From positions 1 through 64,000 of the forward strand of contig WACJ01000385.1 of NCBI GenBank assembly GCA_008973525.1: 64,000 nucleotides of DNA. Direction: 5' to 3'. The notes beneath the pieces are model-generated. The model searched no databases. It saw only the letters and a list, made by a program, of their open reading frames with translations, and was not told the DNA's origin. Below, one piece after another: positions 21,298 to 33,103 of the stretch (positions are counted from its first letter, which is position 1; every line of letters begins with the position of its first letter). This DNA comes from Stenopsyche tienmushanensis (taxonomy: Eukaryota; Arthropoda; Insecta; Trichoptera; Stenopsychidae). Made by a program: the position numbers and the translations under genes.

Positions 21298-21857
21298 TAT
21301 TGGGTTGTCCCATAAGTTTCTTTCGCAAATAAACACAGATCTAATCATAGCCATGGTTGAAGAAAACCCATGATATACTGTTCGTGAAACGACATAATAG
21401 CCAACTTTTTTTGAAGAGACTTGTGACTGGAGATGAAAGTTGGATACTCTATGAGAATATCCAACGTAAACGGTTGTGGACCGAGGGTACAGAAGCTTAA
21501 ACCGTAGCTAAACCTGGCCTACATCCAAAAAAAGTTTTGCTGTGCATTTGGTGGGACTGGAAGGCGGTAGTTTATTATGAGCCACTTCAGCAAGGTGAAA
21601 CCATCAATTCAAGAAAATATTGTTTCCAACCAGACAATCTAAAAGATGCAATTGCAAGAAAATGTACCTTGAAGAATATTTTGCCAACAAATTTGAGAAA
21701 TTTTGGCAAGAAGGCTTTATGAAGCTTCCGGAGAGATAGATAAAGGTAATAGATCAAAAAGAACCATATATTTTTCAATAAATTTTGATGCAATACAAAT
21801 AATTGTTTATTTTTTTCTTAATATGAAAACGAAAGAAACTTATGGGACACCCTAATA
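21298..21857 (+). mobile_element. mariner family A, copy 2 (556 bp, element 21300-21855)
   Basis: Terminal repeats are intact (ttgggttgtcccataagttt at 21300; complement ending ggacaccctaa at 21855), with TA duplications at 21298-21299 and 21856-21857. The 5' repeat joins directly to VEENP, then an internal deletion removes most of the second helix-turn-helix. Asp 1 lies in VTGDESWILYEN. CIWWDWKAVVYYEPL and the DAIARK helix follow. A second deletion runs from there to the tail, removing Asp 2 and Asp 3. Non-autonomous, but its ends look usable. Confidence 0.8.
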
Positions 21858-22017
21858 TATAGTGGACTTTGGATAAAATACCTCACTTATTGTGCCATAT
21901 CTCATTTAATGTCTAGTATTAGCATTTTATTTTTATTTTGAAGGAGTTCCCACGGAAACACAAGCGATAGTTGAATACATTTTGTTTATATTTCTGTCTG
22001 CCCGATCATTCCAGCAC

Positions 22018-22155
22018 AGTCAAGATCTTCTGTTGGATCTGCTGCCACTCGGTCCCGAGTCTAAGATGATTCGAGGACTCAATGGAGATCAAGCGACTTG
22101 ATGCTCGAATCTGGCGTTCAACGCTTTGCCATGCATGTCCATGACATCCTGATTA
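22018..22155 (-). mobile_element. LINE RT tail fragment
   Basis: In reverse this reads gtcatggacatgcatggcaa and later ctcgggaccgagtggcagca. It is parallel to 1404-1565 with small deletions (matching ggtcatggacatgtacggca and cgagaccgagtggcagtaga). A second copy of the same dead LINE family. Confidence 0.55.
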
Positions 22156-22903
22156 GAAGTTGAAATCAAAATAATTTTAAAAATAAAATAGTTTCTATAA
22201 ATAAAATAAGTGCATTAAAGCGTGTTTTTAATAGATTATTTGGCAGTTATTGACAAATTTTGCATAATGAACATAGCCAAGCATTTAATTAATTAACATT
22301 CCCCTGTTGATTGCTACCCCTCGTTAATCGTCATCAATGGGTTACATGTGTGCTTTTTATCGGTTATAATATAATTTCAATCAAAGTTTGGATGTGCTAT
22401 ATAGCACTTTTTTATTGTTATTAAATATTTGTAGATAAAGATGTATCGGTATACGACACCCTCATTAACGGTTCGCAAAATTAGTTGAAGACTCGTTGAA
22501 TTTTTTAAAAAAATTTAGCATATATTTCTGTGCCGTTATTATGTTTCTTCTTGAATATTGAATTGTATAAGGAAGCGAAGAATCCAGGGAGCGTAGATTT
22601 GTATAGCTGTCTGAAATAAATTACTGATGTGGAATATCGAAATTTATTTTTTACATAACACTCCACCCACGTCAGTTCGATCCGGCTTAAGAATACGCCA
22701 CGAGGGCCCATAAAGGGTTCAAAATGGCATCTTATTTTATGCAACAAAGGCGAATTGTCACCCTTCAGCCGAAAACCTCCAGATCAAATATTGACACCCG
22801 TCATAAATGCGGGGCCCTATTGAGGCGCCCGGTAGCCATTCAAGCCACCCATTAGAATCCGAGCAGGTGAATTGTGAATGAAGCCTCGTGTTGACTCGGC
22901 ATC
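22156..22903. other. Intergenic DNA
   Basis: AT-rich at first, turning GC-richer from about 22670. No repeat homology noticed within the window, so probably single-copy. Confidence 0.4.
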
Positions 22904-23065
22904 ATGAAGAACTTCTGTAGTTACCCGCCAGATGAGGCCTATGAGGTTCGCCCTCTTCCTTTCATCGTCTATTTACACGGCGAGGGCAAACTCGGGGGTG
23001 GTTTTGTGACGTGCTCTTCTCGGCTACTTCTGCAAGGGCAGATTCCATCAAGTTGTTTACGATAA
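22904..23065 (+). CDS. Unidentified 53-codon small ORF in a GC-richer, single-copy-looking block
   Basis: ATG at 22904, TAA ending 23065, with an in-frame stop nine bases upstream, so the start cannot be extended. It begins MKNFCSYPPDEAYEVRPLP and contains a glycine-rich HGEGKLGGGF. I do not recognise it. The surrounding 22670-23470 has higher GC than the background and no match to the repeats here, so it might be a conserved exon or non-coding element. A chance frame is quite possible; no splice evidence was established. Confidence 0.15.
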   Translation: MKNFCSYPPDEAYEVRPLPFIVYLHGEGKLGGGFVTCSSRLLLQGQIPSSCLR

Positions 23066-23784
23066 ACATTCGCGAGCACTGCCTGTGTACGTTTTCAATT
23101 ACCCCTTTGGGTCTTGCGAAGTCCTAAAGGGCCTTTGGTCCTCAACAGCGACCAATAGAATAATTGCACGGAATTGCCGATTTGTTAACATCCGTGTATA
23201 ACGCACTAGATATTTAGCTTAGAATTCACCAAAATACCCTAACGTTTGTCATTTTTCGCCAGTCGTATTACGCATCGATACAATTGTGCATGAAGAACTA
23301 AGCTAGATCCGATGCTTACATCATGTTTAAATCCAGCCTAGGTCCTTTTTTGTCATTATCGCCGTGAGTATATGAGTGCCTTATAGTGATTAGTGTTTAT
23401 GAAGTGGTTTTGTTGGCGTCGATAACTACGTCACGATAAAATCGATACCAGATAATAAGAATCATATTGGACTTGCAATAGCTCCTGTTTATGTTGTCTT
23501 TTGCTTCTAATCCGCAAGCTTGATGCCTCTGAACTTCAAGTCTTCATCGTTCTTGACCAATCAATCACCAAAAATTAAAAAAATCTGTTTGAATCTGTTT
23601 GAATAGCCGATCCTCAATTTGCGCGATAAATATGTTTCACACGCAAATGAAAACCATCCACCAAAACAATCATCAGACAAAATTATAGAAAATTCTGAGA
23701 TATTTAATACTTCTAATGATGCTTGCTGGAATATTTAAAGCCACTCCTAAAAACCCTCCATCAATTTAGATTTCGATCCTGCGT
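23066..23784. other. Intergenic DNA
   Basis: Continues the single-copy-looking block to about 23470, then AT-rich. Nothing identified. Confidence 0.4.
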
Positions 23785-23968
23785 CGATCCTAATGATCAG
23801 TTTGTTTGATCCCGCGTGTTAGTGTAGCCATTTTGTTTAGCCACAGGAAATTCTTCCGATGAAGAAGTCGTCAAAAGATTCACGTGGTCATCCATTCCAG
23901 GAAGAAAAAAATACAAGTGCGTTTTGATGCAACATTAATGTTGTAACCTTACTATCTGGATGACTCTA
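23785..23968 (+). mobile_element. mariner family C, copy 4 (deletion derivative)
   Basis: The family leader (gatcagtttgtttgatcccg, then ggaaattcttccgatgaaga) joins within about 150 bp directly to the 3' end gttgtaaccttactatctgg. All coding sequence is deleted: MITE-like. Confidence 0.65.
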
Positions 23969-24077
23969 TTAATATACAAAAGACACCGATGTATTATATT
24001 CAAACGCTCCATTTTTATCCCTTGCTTAATAGATATATTAAAAAAAAACTGTTTAAAAGATGAAAATCCCCACGCAA

Positions 24078-24531
24078 TAGCGCTGTTAGTCTGAGCACAT
24101 TTCATTCTCAAGATTAACAGCGATATCTTCTGTCTCTCTTCAGGTGCAATGTGTTATTTTAACAGCGCCATCTCTTGTGGCCCTGCGGAGACATTTCACC
24201 TGCATACCGACCGATCGCTTCTTACGCGTGCACCGTTGGCGGTTGGGGAGTGACGCGCAGGAGTCGGAAGAATCGTTTGTTAGCCTTGGCTGCGGAAGGT
24301 CGTCCTTCCTGCAGCCAGACCTCTCTCTATCTTGTGTGGAATAAATAGTTATTTAGAGAAGATAGTATTTATATTCGACGCCCGTCTATTCCTATCCATT
24401 CTTCCAGCAACATCACGGCCCAATAGAAGAACGGACCCGTGCGTTAGTGTGTGACCATCCCGAAGCTCACGTGGGGGCGGGGAGCCGCTCGGGGATTCTA
24501 CCCCCGAGAGCGCCCTCGTATCAACATTACA
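24078..24531 (+). repeat. LTR, near full length
   Basis: It matches the reference LTR from tgttagtctgagcacatttc (about 24092) through gcgccatctcttgtggccct, ggaataaatagttattt and the GC-rich end, finishing TCAACATTACA at 24531. The first about 15 bases of the LTR are degraded. No primer site follows, so this is a solo LTR. It contains cacgtgggggcggggagccg, a segment missing from the copy at 15787. Confidence 0.7.
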
Positions 24532-26174
24532 ATATTAAGAAGTTTTATTAAGCCTCTCCAATCCCTTTATATCCCTCTCTATCCCTTTTTATTGTTAAAT
24601 TTTTATATAAATATATTGTAATCTAATCAAATTCAAGATTAATAAACTGGGTCTAAAAATTAATACATAATTGCTTTATATGTCATTATTATAATAAAAA
24701 TATTTTTCCTAGTATGATGCAAATATAACCAGAAATGTGGGGTGAAAGTCGACCGGTAGTCTTGGCCGCGGGAAAACAAGCGCTTCGACGCCGACTTTTT
24801 TGGCCAAGAACGTTGATTTTTTTATCATCGCCTGATCATTTTCATCCTTTACGAACATTCCTGGATCCGATAGTGGATTGGAGCCGCGTAATTAATGTAA
24901 AATTGGCTTCATTACGCCGAATTTAAAAAAGTATCTTCCCGAAAAATAAACGTTTCCCCCTCTTTTATGCATTCACGGTTCGGATTGGCCCATTAGCAAT
25001 CCGTAATATAAATAATATGTGTTTAATGGTTGAGCCTAATGGAATTCGCGGATTCCGTTTTTTTGATGATCAATTTGGCCAGCTCCTATTATTATCATCA
25101 TCATTTTTTTATTATCAATAAAAATTGTGTAATAAACGATTCCATTAGCAGCGGGAATCCATCAAGGGGCAGTGTTGTTGAAAGTGTGTATTTTTTGAAA
25201 ATCCTGTTTACGTCAGTCTTCACTATTTTGACACGCGTAACGATTTGTGTTCGTTTCAAAATGAATGAGCAATATATTCTAAAACGATGCGAGCAAAATG
25301 GGGATATGGGAATATAAAAAAATAGTGGTGTTTGGAGAAAAATCGCTATCCGGAAGCTGTCAAAATTGACAGCTTACACTGATTGTCGTAAGAGCATTTT
25401 CATGGCTATAAAGAAACATAACGATAGGCATAAGCCTCTCGAATAATGTTTAATAGACTCATATCGATCAATGTCCAACCTTTTCCGTTTTGCATCGACA
25501 TGGACCTGGAAGTCTTCACGTGATCAAGTCCTATGCTCAGTCCGTTGCAAATTATTTAAGCCTCCTCTGAAGAATGATCGAATATCAGTTATTCTGTCCG
25601 CTTTTATACACCTTCGTTATGGTATCAATTATCCTTGGTCTAAAAAAATCAAGTTCAACATGTGGGGGATAATACGCCTCTCCCCCTCATAGAACTCATG
25701 TTCTTATCTGGATATTTCAGCTAACTCGACAAAAATATCATTTAACACCTGTTCACATATGTAAAACAAATAAAAATATGTAATTCAAACAGTCGTAATA
25801 TTGAGTAAATTATTGCCGTTTGACCGGGTTTAAGGGTTTTATCTGCACAACATCTTTACAGTACCACTATACCGCCTTTTTAATTAGATTTCCAAAAAAG
25901 TTTAATTAGCACAAATAATCAATCAAAACAATCTAAAAAAATAGCTCACTAATAAAAGGGTTAAAATACAGTTCAAAAACGTTGCTGGCAATTTACTTGT
26001 GATAATTCTCGCGGCACTTATTTTTTATTTCCATGGTATGTGTATTATATAAAAATGTATTCGTAATCTTCTTAAGGTGTCATATTTGCTAAAGGATGTG
26101 TGGCGATATTATTATTTTTAATACACATAGGCCCTGCCCCACTTTATCAGTCGTCGCAATTTATATTTTCTCAG
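24532..26174. other. Intergenic DNA
   Basis: AT-rich. Open frames at 24735-24926, 25030-25317 and 25471-25692 have no recognisable motif. A short tcttaaggtgtcat segment at about 26070-26090 recurs near 61617. Confidence 0.4.
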
Positions 26175-26246
26175 AAGCAGATATAGTGGCATAGATCTTG
26201 GAATTCTATTATAAAGGTTCGGGTTCAAATCCATGCTGTGGAAAAA
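26175..26246 (+). repeat. tRNA-like SINE fragment
   Basis: cagatatagtggcatagatc, then a good B-box-like GGTTCGGGTTCAAATCC at 26216-26232. It parallels 838-900. Neither cloverleaf nor poly-A tail is present. Confidence 0.45.
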
Positions 26247-26333
26247 AATTACTATCAACAAATTTGTAAATAGTTTATAATAAAAATCCAAGAACGATAC
26301 CTATTTATTAGAAGAACCCGAAAGTATTCGAAT

Positions 26334-26931
26334 ACACTCAAACCTCTTTTTGTGCGACTTTTTTTGTGCGATTTCGAAGTTATGCGGTTTTTTTAAAGCA
26401 TTTTTAATTTCATAAAGTTTCATAAAAAGTCATATTACATCTGCCTTAGCTGAATTACGATCACGTATTTTATCTGGTTTGGATTTTTGAAAAAAATGTT
26501 TTTTTTTTACATCTTTCCAATATTTCGACATTTAAAAATACATTCTCCAAAGGAATTTCCATAATTCCAACTACTTACGGATATATAGTTATTTTAATAA
26601 TGCGGCAACTTGGCCGGTCCTACCATAATGACAAAATAAGACCAAAAAATGACTTGACTGATTTTTTTTTAAATCGAAAATCGCAACGAAAATTAACGAC
26701 GTCCTTTAAATGTTACCAAAAATGTTATTTTTTAATTGCCTCATTGTTTTCCTGTTTTTTTTTATTAACTTTTTTTGTGCGATTTTTAATATATTTTATA
26801 TAGCTGTTTCAAAGTTATGCGGTTTTTAAAATCCATGGAACGCATCTTCATTTTTTCTATGTAAGTCTTAGCCTTTTTTTGTGCGATTTTCGGCGGAACG
26901 TATCTACCGCATAAAAAAAGGTTTAAGTGTG
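26334..26931. mobile_element. CACTT-family MITE, full length (598 bp)
   Basis: Imperfect inverted ends: acactcaaacctctttttgt at 26334 and the complement of acacttaaaccttttttta at 26931. Inside are repeated modules: ttttttgtgcgattt three to four times, and gaagttatgcggttttt / caaagttatgcggtttttaaa at about 26370 and 26810, in the same direction. No transposase. A reverse copy of its right half is at 46960-47270, and a split copy is at 1661-3077. Confidence 0.6.
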
Positions 26932-27002
26932 TTCAGTTTAAAAAGTTTATAAAAAGCATTATAACATATAAAAACGTTTTTTATAGTCAATTAACAATTA
27001 AT

Positions 27003-27290
27003 GACCCCGCATGCGTTGCAATGAATGGCTGAAGAGCTTAAATCAAAAAACATCCGTGCGCATGCTTTCTCTATCTATCACCGCGACCCCCGCTTTAATT
27101 CGCCAGATCAATATGCGCAAACATGGTGCATCCGCTAAACGTCTCGCAAAACAAATTGCGTACACAAACAATGCTTATACTAATTCAAAAACGTTCATGA
27201 AGATGTGCACAACAATTCTTCAAAGGTTCATCGCAATCAGATAAATGGTATAGGAACGTATACGGGACAAACGAACCACAGACATTCATT
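27003..27290 (+). repeat. Interspersed repeat R3, copy 1
   Basis: The block around atatgcgcaaacatggtgca, then aaacgtctcgcaaaacaaat and acaaacaatgctta, recurs at 38935-39070. The downstream ggttcatcgcaatcagataa part recurs at 59248-59330. A 77-codon open frame crosses it, but the other copies break the frame, so it is not coding. Class unknown. Confidence 0.5.
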
Positions 27291-27467
27291 TTTATATACA
27301 TAGATACGCTTAGAATTGGGGCTTTTTTTCGAGAAAGTTATTGAGTTTTTCGTCGTATATTATCGTAAATGAGCCATTTCTTATTATAAGTTACAATATT
27401 GTTTTCAAAAAGCGATTATTTTGGTGTGTTATCAAGAAGGCATTGTATATGGTTCGTCACTCGTTTT

Positions 27468-27502
27468 ACCCATCCTATTCCATAACACCCATCCTATTCG
27501 TT
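27468..27502 (+). repeat. 19-bp minisatellite, short allele
   Basis: Two units of acccatcctattccataac, related to the array at 16441-16510, with a similar flank. Confidence 0.65.
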
Positions 27503-27689
27503 TTGTCGTTGAATTTAAATGTGTTTATACACAACTTGTCAATTTTTCGCCGTGAATCTGGCTTGATTAAGGATTTTAGAGCATAAATTGATAAATTTCT
27601 CAATATGTTTCGTTTATTTCGTGTATATATTAGACATTTTAATACCTTTTTGATCTTGTCCGTGATCTTATCCGTATTTTATTTATTTT

Positions 27690-28015
27690 CAGGTCTAATG
27701 AAAACAGCCCCTTCTCAAACTTTACTGGCCTCGTGAGCAGTACCATGAAACCCTAATGGTCTCTTCCGTATATTGCTAGAGCACCGCAATCCGAGAGTTT
27801 AACAAGTTAATAGTGTTGTGTTTAGTGTTATGTCAAAAGTGTCGTGAAAAGTTTATCGTTTTCCATGGATAGGGACAACAGGTGAGGACACTTAGTGGAC
27901 AGTGGTTCCAGGAGCTGAGCATTGAACCCCATGAAGACCCGACTGGAGGGCCTATCGGCACGCAGGGGCTGCGGAGCCACTGCGTAGCCGCACATGGACC
28001 CACTGAAAGGTAATC
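27690..28015 (+). other. Possible host 5' exon
   Basis: The stretch 27790-27880 has the look of an insect 5' leader (gtgttgtgtttagtgttatg, gtgtcgtgaaaag). It then has an ATG at 27865 with a fair context, and a strong donor-like CAACAG/GTGAGG at 27881/27882, four codons later. A second donor-like GAAAG/GTAATC lies at about 28010, after a GC-richer 120 bp. No protein similarity, no downstream exon identified. Speculative. Confidence 0.15.
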
Positions 28016-28524
28016 CATTCAATTTGATAAAAAATCTCGCATTTACAGAGTTCAATGCTAATATTCAATTTGGGAGTCCTGCGCCGAAAGGTCCGCGTCT
28101 TCTCCTTTGATCAGCAGATAAGTCCTTTGAGCGATCAGGCACGAAAGATCCTTTGAGTACTTAGCGCAAATTGAATTGCCCTTTGCTCTCATGTACCGGT
28201 AAACAGGCTGGAATTCACAAACACGGCCATATGCAGGTATATCATATTATATTGTATATAAGCTCGTCGGTATTGACTCGATAGTAATTAAGGGTAAATT
28301 GACTCATTAAGCGGGTTAAAATATATATTAGCTTTTATCGTACGATTAATCATTTGACAACGGCAGTGCGTTCGACAAAGCCGCTCAGTGTGCGGCCGTA
28401 TACTAATTATTGATTGGATTGTGGTTTAATTAATCAGTTAATTTAAAATTGACGACCCACAGTTTTCCAATCCATGTGGATATAATTAAATCGTCATTTT
28501 TGTGACAATCCTTAATTGCATCTA
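28016..28524. other. Intergenic DNA
   Basis: Single-copy-looking, with several TAATTA/ATTAAT motifs at 28270-28440. Nothing else seen. Confidence 0.35.
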
Positions 28525-28696
28525 CCGATCTATACAATCGTGCGATGTATGCGGGGAAGCTCTCCGTCTCTGTCTCCCGAACTGCGCTACGTTCTTTCTG
28601 TCTTTGTCTGTCTCCGTGCTCAATGTACAAGAGTGCGCTTTCGAATAAGTGGAAGGGGGGTCCCAGACCCTGGGATAGTACTCCTTTAGGGGTTAA
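28525..28696 (-). mobile_element. TTAA MITE, half copy
   Basis: It runs from gatctatacaatcgtgcgat to ggatagtactcctttagggg, ending in TTAA at 28693-28696. It corresponds to the outer third of the family (33104-33275). The other half is missing. Confidence 0.65.
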
Positions 28697-29739
28697 ACTT
28701 GAGTTTTATAAGATAGTTACTTTCTACCATAGTATTTTTTTTAAACAACAACAGCCATTGATACGTCAGGTCGGATACTTATGAACTTTTGGGGTCAATG
28801 TATTTTTTTTTTAAATACCAAACCTTTTCTACATTTAAAAAATGGTATAGCATGTTGTAATATGTTTGAAATCATGATATTGCTAATATATGAAATTTCA
28901 TAGAAAATCCCTTTTCTTCCCTAGCAGGACTCACCAGTGAGTCATTGGCGCTTAAGTGTTTAAAATAAACGGCTACATCTTTGATTATTTTCGCGCATAT
29001 GCATTTTTATGTCAAAATCTCTATCCGAAAACTTCAAAAACAATCCAAACATCCGTGGCAAATGCACGCGCAACAATTAGTTGATGCAGGTCACGGCACA
29101 TTCCACTCCTCAATAAATATTTAACCGGACAATGAACTTACTTTCTTTCCATAATATGATAGAAAGGGACATCGAAGATGGAAATCAATTTGCTAGATTG
29201 ACAATAGACATCCATGGTCCAGATGAGCAGGAATTATCTCTGTTTACTCGCCTTTGAATAATATATTAAATACAATTATTAATTGGATCGAAAGGTTAGG
29301 AGTCATGGTCGCGTAACAAATAAGAGACCATAGAAATGTCGATTCTCTACATAATTAATTAGATATCTCCGGATTTCATGTTTTCTCGGCAGCAGTTGAC
29401 CGTAGTTTTGTGTGTCTTAACTGATTTGTATCATCAGCTTTGACTATAAGAATTATTTCATATATAAATTCATAGATTACATTCATTACATTCATTCATG
29501 GAACAATAAATATTACTACTAACAGAGTTGACATAATTAATAAATATTGCCTTATCAATGATAAATTAATATATGTGAATATTTTTTTAAATTGCGTACA
29601 ATGATTTAATTTTTCCTGGGTGGTATGTAATTTATTATGATTATAACCATCAATATATAATCAATCTCAATCAATTCGTATTGCTGATATTTGGAAATTT
29701 ATTGATTTCTTACGGCCACCTCATTTCGGCCCCTTTATC
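28697..29739. other. Intergenic DNA
   Basis: AT-rich, featureless. Confidence 0.45.
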
Positions 29740-30089
29740 ACCGATCGAATCATATCCTGAGGAGTTTCCGTCGTTCATCGCAGCCGGTTCGTGGGTCGGG
29801 ACCATCGTCTACGGGTCACGCCGCAATCGATCTCGATCGCCCACGCATCGCACCGAGATGCTCTCAACCGCGGGTTTGCGTACGAACAACGCGACTTTCA
29901 AGTCGCAGCGACGAAGATAGTAGACCTCTTTACGTCAGAAGGGGTTAAATTCTACAAATAATTAAGACGAAGGTATTTCTGTCAGCATCCGATTGAAGAA
30001 AAAACCCACGTGCGTATGCGGCTATTATAAAGAACACGTTGGAGCAGGGAGCGCCTCCGATCCACGTTACACTGGTGTCAGAAGTCAGG
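29740..30089 (+). repeat. LTR 3' part of a distinct subfamily, with primer binding site
   Basis: GC-rich sequence ending TCCACGTTACA at 30071, followed by CTGGTGTCAGAAGTCAGG from 30072, the same primer-site sequence seen at 14621. The body (for example gggtcgggaccatcgtctac) does not match the common LTR here, so it is a separate subfamily using the same primer. No internal coding region follows. Confidence 0.55.
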
Positions 30090-31379
30090 ATTTATTGAAC
30101 TTTTACCATGAGACATATGTTGTGTTATCGGCCATTTTAATGTTGAAGAATGTTGAATTAAATCTTGAAATAATTGACATGATGAAAACAAAATGACTAC
30201 AGTATTTACCCAAATTTGATTAGAATATCATTCATTATATGTGCGTAAAAGAAAAAATATATATATAAGAATGGAGAAAGGCTGCATCAAGGCACCCGGA
30301 AATTTGAGAATATTACTAGAAAATTTCGTAAGGCAAACACGTGGGTGTTGTAAATGGCAAAGGTCTTTCTCCCAAAAGAATGAATCTTTCGAATGGTTAT
30401 GGGAGGAGCATATGAGCAAAGAAAAGGGGAGTAGTAATACATAACGGCACTAAGGAGAAAATATTACACCCGCAAAAAAGGGAATTTATGCATAAAATTA
30501 GGCGGTCATATATAATGCGCGGTGAAAGAGGCTGGAAAGATATTTTTTTACGGCTGTAAGGACGCGATATTTACAATGAATATTTCTCTTAAGCCTCATA
30601 GGCGTACATTTCTCGTACTCCTTTTGCACTGGTATAATTTAAATTTTACGACATTAAGGGTACAATTTCATTTCAGCCTTTGAGCTAACGAGCGTCGACG
30701 ACAAGAAGCAAAAGGATGTAATTTTTTGCGATTCGTATGTTCACCGTGCAATGTTTTAAATTAGCAAACAGTGCCATTCATGACGGTCGAAACTAGGTTA
30801 ACCACATTTACGATTCACCACATTTATGGCGCTCTTCCTCAAATTTCACGCAGTGATTCATTTTTCACTCATTTTCCCAGGTGTGTCACATTCGGCTAAT
30901 CCGCAATCAGTACAAGCCATAAAATGGTATCCCACATCTGCATTGAAGTGTGCTTATTACTAACAACTGGGTAATTTTGAGTACACTGTGTATACTGATA
31001 TCAAAAATATCTATTTGATCTTATCGATTAGCTAACAATGCTTGAATTCTTGGGACTAGAAAAAAGCTGACATTTCAGAGGCCTGATTATAAATGCCTAC
31101 GAATAGAAAGCTTAGTTTAATATCTAATTCCATGGTATCTTAATCATACGACGAATATGTGACATTGTAAGTCTCATGTAACATATCGTAATTGCCGTCA
31201 TTTTCACCTTATTCTTGCCCTGAAATAACATATCTTTTTCAGCCATTCTCGACAGATTTCATGAAAAACATCTTTGCTTGGAGGATTCTAGCTCGAATAG
31301 CTTAATACAATATCACTTTCTTCCCTCTTTGTCAACCTGTCTTTGTTAGACTTTTAATGGAAATATTTTCAGAATAAAT
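30090..31379. other. Intergenic DNA
   Basis: No motif. Opposing open frames at 30228-30444 are chance. Confidence 0.4.
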
Positions 31380-32060
31380 ATCTTTATGTTAATACATTAC
31401 TCAATAAAGTTTAATACATTACTCAATAAGTTTGTAGGATGACATTGCGTTGGCGCCATAATTGACTTTAAATAAAAATCGATTTTATTCACCAACATAG
31501 TCTCCTTCATGAGTGATACGTTAATTCCAAAGATTTTTTTCGATGCATTTTTTATAGAACGATTTATCTTGGTTTTTGGAGCTTCCTGGAGCATATTTTT
31601 TTAGGTCTACAAATAGGTAATAGTCGCTGGGAGCCATATTCGGGGAATAAAGCACAAAACAGCGCTCTGAATTGTGGACGCGTTGTTCTTTTTGTTTGAC
31701 TGTGAACAAACGCAGTATCAATTTCGAACAAAACTTTCTCATATACAAATGTTGGGGCGACATGGTGAATACGCTACCTTCTGATATATTAAAAGTATCA
31801 CCTATCTCATATAACTATTTTGTGGATATTTTTATGTTTTCTGGAAAATGTGCCGAATTTGGGGGCATTCAGCATCAACGATGTTTGTACGGCTGTATTT
31901 AAAATCAACAAACCACTCTTCTACCATTTTTCTCAATGAAACAGTGCTTGAGTAACATTTGTTAAGCCATTACATTGCTTGAATGGTATTTTTCTCATTA
32001 AAAAGTAAGGCTATATCTACAATATATAGCTACAAGACCGCTGGAGAACTGACGGTCAAC
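31380..32060 (-). mobile_element. mariner family D, internally deleted
   Basis: The minus strand reads MVEEWFVDFKYSRTN and VDAECP (linker), then DTFNISEGSVFT (second helix-turn-helix), LYMRKFCSKLILRLFTVKQK, and an in-frame deletion that fuses SERCFVL to YSPNMAPSDYYLF, which holds the third catalytic Asp. Asp 1 and Asp 2 are therefore gone. The tail is CIEKNLWN. An adjacent 21-22-bp tandem duplication (ttaatacattactcaataaa at 31389 and 31411) marks the 3' edge. Terminal repeats were not identified. Confidence 0.7.
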
Positions 32061-32359
32061 ACTCTTTTTTCTTTCCACATTTCAACTTTGCACATCCGCA
32101 GAAGGGCGGAAAAGGGTGTTATATATCCGGTTCTAGAGTATCATATGCATGATTGTGGAATTACCACTTTGAATATTTTTGTGATATCTTTAAAATATAG
32201 AAAAAAACAAATTAATATATGTAATTAAGATTGATGTACACATTGTTGATTGGAGAACATGATTGTTAAAGAGGTTTACTTAGCCAATTAAGAAGATTTC
32301 TATCAAATTTTTTCTCAATTTCCTTCTTTTTTCCATCCCTGTGTTACTAGAGTTTCATA
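32061..32359. other. Intergenic DNA
   Basis: Nothing recognised. Confidence 0.4.
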
Positions 32360-32460
32360 TCTTATCCATAAATACAACAAATTCTCTGGGTAGCAGCATT
32401 GGTCTCCATTCCTTTGTCAAACAAAAATAGCATCCAATGACGCAAATGCACCTTTTCTAT
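32360..32460 (-). mobile_element. mariner N-terminal fragment (family B-like)
   Basis: The minus strand reads MLFLFDKGMETNAATQRICC and then IYG, the first helix-turn-helix of mariners. It parallels LLFLFDKGLKAKxATQSICD in family B at 9580-9650. Only about 30 codons survive. Confidence 0.55.
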
Positions 32461-32634
32461 TATGGGTTACGACATTGATTTCCCTAAGGGTGAGAAATTG
32501 TTCTACATCAAAACGATACATTTTCAATAATTTCTTAAATTGAGAGTACATTATTTAGATTATCATCGATTAAATCGAATTGCCAAGAGTTTTTATTTAA
32601 TAAATATAAAGCCAAATCAAACTAAATTCTTACG

Positions 32635-32998
32635 ATGCTATTTTGTTTTATTGTGAGCAAACACGGCACCCATCTTGCGCATAGCTTTCTCATGTTCAAA
32701 TTTTCAGTCAATTTGCGTTGTAGAGCACTTTTTACAACGATGTATCAATAAGAGACTTTTCCTAATATTATACATATCAAAAGTTGACAAAGCAGGAGTT
32801 GTTTGACACCAAGCACCCACTTTTTTATTTTACCACACTTCTTTAGGTTTCTTTGGGTAATATAGCAGAATGTGTCGACTATATCTGATAATTTTTCGAT
32901 GGTCAACATCCGATAGTCTTCGATTGCAGATTACAGGGCTACTTCATCCATCTGAATGAGATCAATTTGAGGCTCGTCTTCCAAACTCAAATTATCAA
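32635..32998 (-). mobile_element. mariner family E, copy 2 (N-terminal half)
   Basis: In minus-strand order: NLSLEDEP linker, DEVAL, stop, SAIEDYRMLTIEKLSDIVDT (second helix-turn-helix), then ALQRKLTENLNMRKLCARWV and PCLLTI. The catalytic domain is absent. It shares ENLNMRK with the copy at 45860-46560. Confidence 0.6.
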
Positions 32999-33103
32999 AT
33001 TTAAAATTTCATGCTTTCGTTTATGTCATCTAATATGTCACCATAAATCTTGTTGATGTTCTTCGTATACTCTGTTGCTTTCTTCTTTTCTTTTCCGTTG
33101 TCG

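Noticed and set aside
21300..21326. TTAGG motifs as telomeric repeats
   Set aside because: They occur only as single units in mariner terminal repeats, not in tandem.
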